This document shows, piece by piece, positions 9,162-18,551 of a DNA stretch of 29,278 nucleotides; position 1 is the first letter of the stretch; the number at the start of each line of letters is the position of its first letter. The notes under the pieces are model-generated. The model was not told the origin of the DNA. It worked only from the letters and a program-made list of their open reading frames with translations, and did no database searches. Position numbers and translations under genes: made by a program. Location of the stretch: NCBI GenBank assembly GCA_964035545.1, contig CAXIUT010000195.1, positions 1 through 29,278 on the forward strand. The letters run 5' to 3'. Source of the stretch: Bugula neritina. Taxonomy: Eukaryota; Bryozoa; Gymnolaemata; Cheilostomatida; Bugulidae.

Positions 9162-9824
9162 ATGGAGGCTGTTGTTAAATTGGTTGATACTATTCGACCA
9201 TTTTTACCTCATTTTCTTACAGATTAATAACTAATACCATTGACAATCATGCTTATTGGTATGATAATGCCTATTGGCATTGGTTCTGCGGTTGTTGTTG
9301 TTGATATTTTATCAAGTGTTAGCATTTTTGGAGTTAAAACTGGAGTGGCTGCAGTTAAGGGGACAGCTGGTATAGTAAGAACTAGTGTAGAAGTAGCAGC
9401 TGATTTGTTAATAGTAAAACCTGTATATTTACTATCATACCCTTTTCGAAGATGGAGTTAGAAGAAAGACGTGATGGAGAAGTTATAAGCATGTCGATTG
9501 ACTGAATTTTAGTTGATGAAGTATCAAAAGATGTATAGAGAAGTAAAATAGGTGGATAAAATATTTATAATGATTCGGGAAGTAGGTACAATTAATGAAA
9601 ATAAGCAAGATATTAGGGCATTAATTGGATCTCTCGACTGGAATGATAATGTAAGTCGTTTACTACCTTTGATAAAGAAGAATAGTAAGAATTATACAAA
9701 AGAAAGTATTCAGTTAATTTGTAATAAGAATATAGTTCGTTGGGATGCAAAATTAAAGTAGTTGCCAAGAAATGAGATTGGAATTGTAGAGGTGTACTAT
9801 ATTGTTTTGGAAACCTTTGGATGA
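9162..9824 (+). CDS. 220-aa membrane protein of unknown function
   Basis: Intronless frame from ATG 9162 to TGA 9822-9824. Residues 1-26 are soluble (MEAVVKLVDTIRPFLPHFL). Residues ~27-95 are strongly hydrophobic, with two or three possible membrane segments (TIMLIGMIMPIGIGSAVVVV; a Gly/Ala/Val-rich stretch around VKTGVAAVKGTAGIV; LLIVKPVYLLSYPF). The remaining ~125 residues are hydrophilic and helical, with EKKDVMEKLEACRLTEFELM and REVKEVDKIF. I recognise no family. The gene starts only 17 nt after the internal telomere run, so its 5' leader and promoter either lie within that run or were lost when two sequences were joined. TAA and TAG are used for several Glu codons in the tail. Confidence 0.75.
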
Positions 9825-10177
9825 TTACTTTAATGTACTTTTAAAAGATTTTTATCTCTTGTATAAATATTTATAAAGAACAAGTTTTTATAAAACTTTT
9901 TAAAGTTAATTCAAGCCACCAGAAATGAAAACAATTCTTAAGTTAGTCTATTTGTCAATTTGTTATTTATATTATATTTTAATCTTACATTTCCTCACTA
10001 TAATCTCTTTTATAAATGCTGATAATAATATAAATCATTTTTAACTATTTTTCCTCATAATATAAAGCTTCTTTATTCTATCTCTAATTTATTGGAAATA
10101 ATTGAAAAAAATGATGATTTTAAAAATATAGGCGGGTATAACTATTAATTTGACTAGTTTGAATCCTTATAATATAA
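9825..10177. other. AT-rich intergenic spacer
   Basis: This 353-nt spacer lies between two plus-strand genes. It contains an open frame starting MKTILKLVYLSICYLYY at about 9924 in another reading phase, which runs into the next gene out of frame. I consider that frame spurious because the downstream gene has its own strong signal-peptide start. I saw no RNA gene or repeat. Confidence 0.6.
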
Positions 10178-10948
10178 ATGAAGTTGACTTGTTTAGTACT
10201 GCTTCTAGCTCTCGCCTTTCTCAGTGTTGCAGGACCTTACCCCAACGAATTCACCGACAGTTAGCATGTTCGGATTTAACTTTCTTAATAGGAAGGAATA
10301 CGTTTCTTTTTTGGTAACTTAACAGATGAAGAAAAGATCTATATCTAAGAAAAAAAGGTTATTCTCTATTATGATGGTGTAGGGTTCTGTCTCTTCTAGA
10401 ATGGTTAATTTCCAACTTTTGATTTTCTAGATAGAGTTGTATCAAAAGAGCTAAATATTGAGTATTTGAAGTAAGTAGAAAGTGATTACTCTTCATACCA
10501 TCAAGGAGTGTTTGTGGGTTCAGGTACAAAAAACTATATAAATTTACCAGTTAAGCTGAACAATAAAGATTGCCCTATCTCTATTAATGTGATATTCATT
10601 GTGTCAGTTCACAATACTCCTTGGATGAAAACATAAACATATTTGGCTTCATAAGTGATTGATAAACTACAATAACTATGTCCTCAAAATTAAGAGTATA
10701 ATGGAGAAGTGTTGATAAACTCTTGGCCGGTAAAAACATTTCAAGCAAGTAGAAAAAGTTAATTGTCAGCTAATGTGCTTGGTTATAATTATATTCATAG
10801 TTTTGCTCCGGGAATAACAAATTCATATGATCAAGAATATGTACGAAAATTTGAACTCTTTTTTAAATAGAAAAACAACCCTCGAAATTAAACTTAGAAA
10901 ATAGGAGATGATATTCCTTATTTTTAGAAATAGGATAGTGACATGTGA
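10178..10948 (+). CDS. 256-aa secreted protein of unknown function
   Basis: Intronless frame from ATG 10178 to TGA 10946-10948. A textbook signal peptide opens the protein: MKLTCLVLLLALAFLSVAG, with likely cleavage near residue 19, leaving GPYPNEFTDSEHV. The mature part has no second membrane span and few cysteines. It includes EEKKVILYYDGVGFCLFENG, the stretch VESDYSSYHQGVFVGSGTKN, a possible domain core CPISINVIFIVSVHN, and a Lys/Glu-rich tail. I recognise no family. Being exported, it could be a surface, lorica, stalk or digestive protein, but the sequence does not decide. Many Glu codons are TAA or TAG. The next gene starts 151 nt downstream. Confidence 0.8.
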
Positions 10949-11099
10949 TAGTGGATGACATTTGTTAATTACTTTTAAATATTTTTTAATCTAAATTTAA
11001 GTCAGTATTACAATGCAGATATTACTATTTTATTGATTAAATATTGAGTACTTTACTATTGATATATTTAGAATTCATATTATTTTAAACCAAAATCAA

Positions 11100-12520
11100 A
11101 TGGAACTGCTTAAAGATCCAGGAAATACGCGAGTCTACAAAGGTCTACCTCCTCCCCCACAAAAACCTATTAAATCCTAAATTCTTTTTCAAGGAGGTCA
11201 TATCCAAGTATCAGTCCTCAAGGATTTCCTTAAAAAATAAGGTAAAGTAGCACCTGAAGATTACAAACGCATTGTACGTTAAGCCACGCAAATATTCAGT
11301 ATGTCTTGTACTAGCCAGGATCAGAACCTAACTTAATTGTCATTGATGACCCAGTCACCATTGTTGGAGATATTCATGGACAGTTTTATGACTTTCTTAA
11401 GTTACTTGAACCTTAAATCGGAGGAAATTGCTAGAATACGAAATATGTTTTTTTGGGAGATTATGTGGATCGAGGTAATTTCTCAATAGAAGTTTTACTT
11501 CTCATTATGTCCATGAAAATAAGCCGACCGAAACAAGTAATAATGCTTCGAGGAAACCACGAATGCCGACAGCTTACATCGTACTTCAACTTCAGACAAT
11601 AATGTACTATCAAATCTATTCAGGTCTGAGTAAATACAATCAATAGATATACGATCTCACGATGGAAATGTTCGATCAGATTCCTTTATCATGTATTCTT
11701 AATAAAAAATTCATTTGCGTACATGGAGGCATCTCCCATGACTTAAAGACAGTATTTTTTGGACGATTTAGTTGGAAGATGTTAAAAAAATAGACAGGTT
11801 TCGAGAGATACCGAAAATGGGTCTTTTTTGTGATTTGATGTGGGCTGATCCAGTTGATAGCAAAACTGGTATTTGCGAGGGCCTTGTGAAGCAAAATGAT
11901 GTACGTGGATGTTCATACTACTTTGGGAGCGAACTTACTAAACAATTTTTCGATAAGAATAAAATAATATCAGTAATTCGAGCACATGAAGCTCAAGCTG
12001 AAGGGTTTAAAATGTACAAATGGTCAGGAGCTTAAAAATTTCCTGCAGTTATAACAATTTTTTCAGCACCTAACTACTGTGATTTCTATAATAACAAAGG
12101 CGCTGTCATCAAGTTTGAGGTATTTTAGTATTAAATCAGAATAACACCTTGAATATTCAACAATTTGTTGAGAGTCCTCATCCTTATTTGTTACCAAATT
12201 TTATGAATTTATTTTCTTGGTCGATTCCTTTTGTGATAGAAAAGGCAACATAGGTATTTTACCACTTGATAAAACCATAATCGAAAATAGAGTCAACAGA
12301 ATTACCAATGTAGTTTGTTTTACATAAGAATGTATTGTAGAAGTTGATGGATCATACTAAGAAGCAGATAGAGACGAATATGTAGTTGGTGAGTTTGAAT
12401 GGTAATTGTCCTGACGAGAAGTTGTTGTAGACTGGTCGCTATCAGCAAGGTAAGAAGTAGTCTTTTGAGTAGAGGAAGCATATTGATTCTCGTAATGAGA
12501 GTCGACCTAGTCCAAATTGA
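11100..12520 (+). CDS. Calcineurin (PP2B) catalytic subunit A-like phosphatase
   Basis: A PPP-family Ser/Thr phosphatase of about 447 aa. Metal and catalytic motifs are intact: [28 protein letters not shown], then FICVHGGIS, and [10 protein letters not shown], with [19 protein letters not shown] near the end of the domain. PP2B traits are [16 protein letters not shown] and the calcineurin-B-binding helix region [15 protein letters not shown]. Four introns: 11604-11623, 11752-11771 and 12120-12139, each 20 nt, and a first intron ending at 11324 that is either 17 nt (from 11308, giving [11 protein letters not shown]) or 26 nt (from 11299). FRQEC uses TAA for Glu. The ~80-residue tail after the B-binding region shows no clear calmodulin-binding or autoinhibitory segment, so regulation may differ from animal calcineurin. 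It is followed 40 nt later by a pseudokinase gene on the same strand. Confidence 0.93.
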
Positions 12521-12560
12521 TAATGTTATAAGTTTTAAATTTGATTTGTTATTATAACTT

Positions 12561-14398
12561 ATGATTAATCAGGAGGTAGCTGCTTTGAGACCACAGGAGT
12601 ACACATCAAACAATTCGATAAGAAAATCTTAGAAAGTTATTAATTATCCTGCTAACTTTCATCTTAAGACTTAAACTCAGGATAGAGGTGAAGACTAGCA
12701 TCGTTCTCCTTAACATAACAAAATGGAATTCAGAGAAACATCATGGAGAAAACCTCGAATGCCTTATAACAAATTTCCTGACGCTTTTCAAATGAGAAAT
12801 AAAGGGTATTTATCATATTAGAAAGGAAAAGTATCGATCGAGGGGCGGCAGACGATTATTAGAAGTTAGTTAAGGAGAGATAGTTTAAACAGGTCAAGTA
12901 GTACCTCAATCCCATCAGTTTGGTAGATTTTGAAATAGGTAGTAAAAAAGACAATAAAAACCAAAAGAATAAAGTGCTAACCCTTTGGCGGCCTACAAGC
13001 GATATTTATAGATGCAAAAAAAATATACTAAGTAATTTCAAGATTAAGATCCTTTCCGTCGTAGCAAACAACTCTCTTTCAAAAAAAGTACATCTGGAAT
13101 CAGAATCAATGACTGTATCACTCTAGATGTTATCAAAAGAGGTCATAATACTGGTACTATCAAAAAAATGTTACATGTTCCTACTTTATAACTAGTTTGT
13201 ATCAGAGAAGAGCCAACTAATACTCGATAGTCAAGGAATTCTATTAAGGATTGGGTGGGTTTTTGGCAAAATAAGTTGAATAGATAGACGAGACTACCTT
13301 TTATGCAGGTGCATTCTGTTGCTTATAACTACCCTTAGGGTGCTATTTCGATAGTTATTGATTATTTCCAGGAAGGTTCTTTGCTTGATTTGCTTGAAGT
13401 GGTGCTTACTTTGCCTGAACTAGTTATCAGATAGGTATTTTAGCAGGTTTTGATCAGTTTGAAGACGTATTATTAGTTGACTGACATGCAATTCGGAGGG
13501 TTATCTCCATCACAGATACTAATAACTAATTAAGGAGAAATCAAATTAGGAATGGGATTGTATTATCATTTTACTAATAGTACATCTAACTCGATTTATC
13601 ATATTCGTACTCCTCAGAAAACCAGTATTTTATTTCTGATTTAGTATATTTTAGATGAACATGACTCAAAAAAACTTCATGAAGAGTTCAATAGTTCAGC
13701 CACTAAACTTATAAATCGAAAGATCTTTAGATATATTCAAACTGGGTTTAATAATGTTATAATGCGCGATAGGTGGTTTTGAAAACTACTAGCAATCTGA
13801 TTCTTTACACTAGATTCTCAAGATAGTATTCAGTGAATAGGGTCAAAAGATAGTATAACGTGACAATGTATGCTGTATGATCCATTCATAGTTGTACTTG
13901 ATTGAGTGGGGTAATCGCTAGTAACGACTTAAGCGATAACAAATCGATCCGGATAAAATAATACTTTATATGAAGTATATCAAAGATAGATTTTCTGTTG
14001 GCTTTATTAATTTCTTATGTTCTTGCTTGAAGTTGTCGCATGGAAGGAGAGTTTCTTTAAATTAGTTGATGGTGCATTCTTTTTTACGATCTGAAGGTAA
14101 AGATAGTAGAACTGTTGGACTTCAGTTGAAAGATCTGCTATTGGTGAGAAGGAGCGAACCGGATCCGATTATTTAATCTGTATATTTTTGATTTATCTAG
14201 AGTCGAATGGAGAGAGTAGATAAATTTATTGGACATGTGATGTCGATATTGAACGAGAGACCTCGATAGGAGTTGTTGGGTTTGATGCGAGGGAAAGACA
14301 AGATAATGGACCTGGGTAGGTATATAGGTGTAAATTATTATGGTTTGGGTGAGAAGTTGTTTGCTGCGATGGGGGAGATGGCGAGGACAAAGGTATGA
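12561..14398 (+). CDS. MAPKK-like pseudokinase
   Basis: About 570 aa. Residues 1-120 are polar and basic. The kinase-like domain begins near ITLDVIKRGHNTGTIKK and keeps the overall order of a STE7/MAPKK kinase: VPTLELVCIREE, YFQEGSLLDLLE, SPSQILITNEGEIKLG, SLDIFKLGLIMLECAIGG and VGFINFLCSCLKLSHGRR. Catalytic residues are absent: the HRDLKPSN position reads GGLSPSQ, the DFG position reads MGF, and the ATP-site Lys appears to be Arg. Introns: a first one at 12923-12938 (16 nt) or 12918-12942 (25 nt); 13560-13644 (85 nt, GT...AG, an outlier, inferred because only this closes the frame onto SLDIFKLG); and 14180-14200 (21 nt, containing an in-frame TGA). It is probably a scaffold or allosteric partner. 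The domain start and the 85-nt intron are the least certain parts. Confidence 0.7.
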
Positions 14399-14457
14399 AT
14401 AATATTATATTTTTATTGTTTTTATTTTTACTTATACTAAATATATAAAATAAATAA

Positions 14458-15411
14458 ATGAAAAAGCAGAGAACTATTTCTAACTATTCAGCTTTAAAGC
14501 ATCATACTAAGCAGCACTGTCCGATGGATTTGAGTTGTCAGGAGTGTTGTCCTTGTGTATAGCAATTGAAAAAGCAAAATAAGATACTGAGTGATAAGAA
14601 TATGACATGGAATCGTGAGAAAGATGATTTACTGAAGTAGATAATGCGTATGAGGAAGGAGATAAAGGGATGGTAGAAGAAAGAGAAGTAGTTTAGAGAT
14701 TTATAGGAAGTAAAGAGGAGGTTGAGGGAATAAGTTCGAGCATAAGTTCAGGGGTAGCATCGAGTTTAGGATATGATAATGAAGTAAAAAGTAGCACATG
14801 CTAAACAGGAAAGAGATCAACTCAAAAAATAACAAAATTAACTCTTAGAACAACTTCAAGACATACAGAATAAAGTCAAAAAAGCATCAGAAGATATCGT
14901 TAAAAGCGAATAGAGTTATAAAAAGTTGAAGAAGTAGTTCTAAGCTAAATGTTAGCAAACCTAAAAGTTATAATAAAATCTTTCTGACTTGAGAGATAAA
15001 AACATTTCTCTTGATAGGATGATAAAAGATAAGTCAAATATAATATAGCAGTTATAGAGAGGTCTGAATCAATCATAGAAAAACTATCTAACTGAAAAAG
15101 CAAGTAATAATTCAAAATAGACCTAACTCAATCGTTACAAATCGGATATAAAGGCGATATCTGAATCAGTGAGGCAGCTGAAAAGATAGACTGAGGATAA
15201 AAATTTATCAATTCAGGAACTGACTGACAAGAATAGCAAATTGGATAAAATAGTACATAATTTAGATTCTACGATATATTCTTATGGAATGTTGGAAGGA
15301 GAGCTTAGAAATAGGATTTTGGTTTCTGAGGAATATGCCATTCAGAAATAGATCTAGGTGAAGCGATTGGAAGCTGACTACTATGACGCTGTGTATCATC
15401 GGAGTGTGTGA
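14458..15411 (+). CDS. 317-aa coiled-coil protein with Cys-rich N-terminus
   Basis: Intronless frame from ATG 14458 to TGA 15409-15411. The first ~35 residues hold a cysteine cluster, HCPMDLSCQECCPC, that could bind metal. From about residue 35 to 300 the protein is a nearly continuous coiled coil rich in Lys, Glu and Gln (EQLKKQNKILSDKN, LLKEIMRMRKEIKGWEKK, LLEQLQDIQNKVKK, RLEADYYDAVYH). About 27 of roughly 50 glutamates are TAA or TAG, the highest share in the window; with a standard code the gene would appear as rubble. Such proteins are typical of basal bodies, striated fibres and other cytoskeletal parts of ciliates, but no family is recognised. It follows the pseudokinase by 59 nt and precedes the next gene by 50 nt, all on the plus strand. 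Confidence 0.85.
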
Positions 15412-15461
15412 TTGTTTATTTTTTATGATTAAATTATATCTATGTTGATAATAGATAGTAG

Positions 15462-17732
15462 ATGTTTCGAGGGTTGTTGGGTTTTTATATGAAGAGTAGG
15501 CAGAAGTTGATGATCAAACGTAGGAAAATACAACTTAAAAATAGACCTGTTTCAAAGAAACATCTCAAAGAAGAAAGAGAGCAGATGAATATATCATACT
15601 AAACTAAACTTTTGAATATCAGAAAAGAAATGGATAAGGGGAAGAGTCAAAATCATCATCTTAACTAAATTATTTAGGATATTTTCTATCCTTAAATCAG
15701 AATGAGTAATGAAAAATAAATCGAAGAGAGAGTTAGGCAGGTTACTAGTGATGCCATTAGCAAGGAAGAATAATGGTAGTAGTTGGTAAAAATGGATGAT
15801 CTTTCAGCATAGTTGATGCAAAGTGCACTTCCTCTTGAACTGCTGGAACTTCATTAGCAAAAAGTAAATCAGTTCAAAACTTCCCACTATATACTTTTGA
15901 TGGACAAAATGAATAATTACTGTTATCGACGTGAAAAGATAAAACGCTAGAGAATGTAGAATTGGTAGAAAATGTTAAAGAAGATGAAAACAAGAGATTC
16001 TAAATCAAAATAGATCAGATGTCCTTATTTATTTTTGTAAAGAGAGGATATTACAAGACATGAATATTGGATAAATTTTATCTAAACAATGAAGATAAGG
16101 CTATAATAAAAAAACAAAATATGGTAAATAAATGAATTTATACCTGTTTTACTTATGATCCAAAAAACATTTTATTCAATTCCTGGTGAATTATATCAAC
16201 TGGTGATGAATAGAAACGCAATGGTTGATTTTTCTGAGTTGACAGTTGAACATATCGGTGACTTATTGAATTTACTTAAATATAGAACTAAAATAAAGTT
16301 CAACTCGCATGTCAAAATAGATGCTCCTGAGACTCTGATACCCAAAGAGTATAATCATATATATTTGGCTCGTAAGTTGGTGTCGTATGTGATAGACAAT
16401 GCTTCTCTTTTTACTGTAGAGCATCTGATAGATATCTTTAAGGTGATTAATAGTCGTAAGAAGAAGATGGATATTTTATAGCAAAATCAGTATTAAAAGA
16501 TAGAGCATTTGATGGGTCCTTTGCTCAATGATTTGTCTTTTGAGAGTGTAGAAACATTTTTTGTGATATATTGCACATTCAACCAGAATCCTAATTTGTA
16601 ATTTATCTAAATTATCAAATATGATTTGTTTAGAAAAGCAGAAACGTGTGGAATGTATTATTATCTCTTTGATTTGATTATCAAAATCAAAAACAGGAAG
16701 TTGTCTTTTAAAGTATACATGCAGAAAGGAGTATAAGCAAGAAAGTTGTAACTTGAAGGTTTTGATTTGTTGATGAGATTGGCTCAAACAATAACACCTT
16801 TTCTTGATCGTATGAAATCATAGGAGTTGGTGTTGCTGATTGATACTTATTTTGATAATGAGGTTTAGGATTTATCTTTGGTCTAGCTTGTTTCTACTTA
16901 AATGATTAAAAGAGGAGAGTATTCTTTATAAGAGTTGGGTCGTAGTATGTTCAAGTTGACCTTATTGGGTCATTAGTCTAAAATACTAGCGAAATATGTT
17001 TTCAATGAATATAGCAATCGATATCATAGTTAGATGAAAAATTATAAAGAAGAAGGTGTCTTTTTATTGCCAACTGAGTAGCAAGTTAATATACTTGATA
17101 TGAATTTCAAGTAAATTCATCTGCAATAATGTTTGTTGATGATGATATGGGCTATGATAAGACAATTAGATAGTAAAAAATTGTAAAAAGAGGTTGATCT
17201 ATCAAAATTGTTGGAAATTATGCCTGTTAAAGTATAAAGTGGAGATCCTTTGGTTGTTTAGCTAGTTGTTAATATTAATTCAGTATTAAAGCGGTTTGAT
17301 TTGTTTCCTAAAATAAAATAAAATCAATTTGAATTTAGTAAAATTCCTTTTGGTAGATTTAGTGATTTATATCGAAAAGATTTTTCAAAAAATGATGTAG
17401 ATTTGATTATGTAATAAGAAGCAAAATAGTCTAATTTGTTTATTTCTAACTACAATCCTAAAGCAAAGAAGTTTTTGGCTTAAAGATGGTCAAAGTATAA
17501 TATTTATCATCAGTAATAGTATATCAGATTTTGTCAAGAGATGATGATAAATTAAAAATAAAAAACAAAGAGTTTCTTTGGAAATGTTGAGCTTAGTGAA
17601 GAGTTTTTAAAGAAAAGAGACGAACTGATGTTATCTTTGGGTTAAAAGAGAAAAAAGAAGGAAGGGGAAAAGGTCAAAAAAGAAAAGATAAATAAGAAAA
17701 AAACATAAAAAATATATGATATGCTTTTATGA
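15462..17732 (+). CDS. 756-aa helical protein of unknown function
   Basis: A single frame of 757 codons from ATG 15462 to TGA 17730-17732 without an intron, although it contains dozens of in-frame TAA/TAG codons. A frame this long without TGA and with a coherent amphipathic composition is strong evidence of coding. The start MFRGLLGFYMKSRQKLMIKR is basic and could be a mitochondrial targeting peptide. The body is alpha-helical with repeated patterns such as FSELTVEHIGDLLNLL, LFTVEHLIDIFKVINSR, LSFESVETFFVIY and EEEAKESNLFISNYNPKA. The pattern is reminiscent of helical-repeat organelle RNA or ribosome proteins, though no repeat unit could be assigned. The C-terminus is very lysine-rich (KRKKKEGEKVKKEKINKKK). 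No known family is recognised. Confidence 0.8.
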
Positions 17733-17865
17733 TATATTTTGTTATTCAGTGTTTTTTAAATGTTATGAATTAAAAATGATAAAAATAGAAGTCGAGAAGA
17801 ATGGTACTGGTTTGAGTTCAGTAGATATATATTTTATTGTGCTTTAAATTCATGATGAATGTTGA

Positions 17866-18389
17866 TCAGAGTCCCATTTCGGTTTTTCTATGGGCAAGTT
17901 TTCTTTTAATGTGGGAATTGAATTTTTCCCAGCTGATTGTTTCACAGTTATATCCTCCTACTGCATGGATGATTTCCAAAAGTTGAAGTTCAGTGTAGCC
18001 GTACTTCAATTGCTCATTGATAAACTTCAAGTCTTTGAACTCTAATTCTCCCTTTCCTTCGTAGTCAATCAAGTTGAAAGTTGCATGTCTACCTTCTTCA
18101 GTGAAAGGATTGCCCTGAATAAGTCATTATTTACAATTCTATTGGTGAGTTCCTTGACAAATCCTTCGAAATCAAGAGCGTGACCGTCGTTTAACTCATG
18201 GATTTCATTGAGAAGTCTAAGAGCCATTCCGAATTTTTAATCAAGGCCAAGAGTAGTGGCAGTGAGGATAATATCTCTGATATCAGTTCTTCTTTGACGA
18301 GGATCAGCGTAGAGGTTGAAGACTTGGTAGAGTTCTTCAATGTGTCCTGGCGCGAAGATGGGATTTTTGGCTCCAATGTCTTTAGCCAT
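17866..18389 (-). CDS. EF-hand-family protein, centrin/calmodulin-like fold
   Basis: Predicted 167 aa after removing a 20-nt intron at 18115-18134 (gtaaataatgacttattcag), which joins LTNRI to GNPFTEEGRHATFNLIDYEG. The order of helices and loops is that of a calmodulin-superfamily protein: HIEELYQVFNLYADPRQRR, TLGLDEKFGMALRLLNEI, LDFEGFVKELTNRIGNPF, FNLIDYEGKGELEFKDLKFI and GGYNCETISWEKFNSHI. The canonical Ca-binding side chains are mostly degraded; only the third loop (DYEGKGELEFKD) is near-consensus. It is probably a structural ciliary or cytoskeletal EF-hand protein rather than a strong Ca sensor. It uses GAA/GAG for nearly all Glu codons, with a single TAA. The gene converges on the 756-aa protein gene and lies 162 nt downstream of the large carboxypeptidase gene on the same strand. 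Confidence 0.82.
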
Positions 18390-18551
18390 GATAGCTTTAA
18401 GATCTCTGTCGTGAGTTTACTTTCTTTCCTTGGTCATAAAATATCTTACAATAATAGAAATATCAATAAAATAAATCTTATTCAACTCTTCATTTACAGT
18501 TATTTTTATTAAATAAAATAATTAACAAAAACATCATAATTCTGATTGTTT

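Noticed and set aside
11600-12140. Calcineurin gene as a frameshifted pseudogene or programmed-frameshift gene
   Set aside because: All frame changes vanish when 20-nt GT-AG introns are removed, restoring full family alignment.
12920-13126. Plus-strand frame MVDFEIGSKKDNKNQ...
   Set aside because: A parallel frame through the pseudokinase; the frame that leads without a break into the kinase domain is the one reading KKYTKEFQDEDPFRRSKQ.
16476-16787. 103-codon minus-strand open frame
   Set aside because: Antisense shadow within the 756-aa plus-strand gene; no start context or family match.
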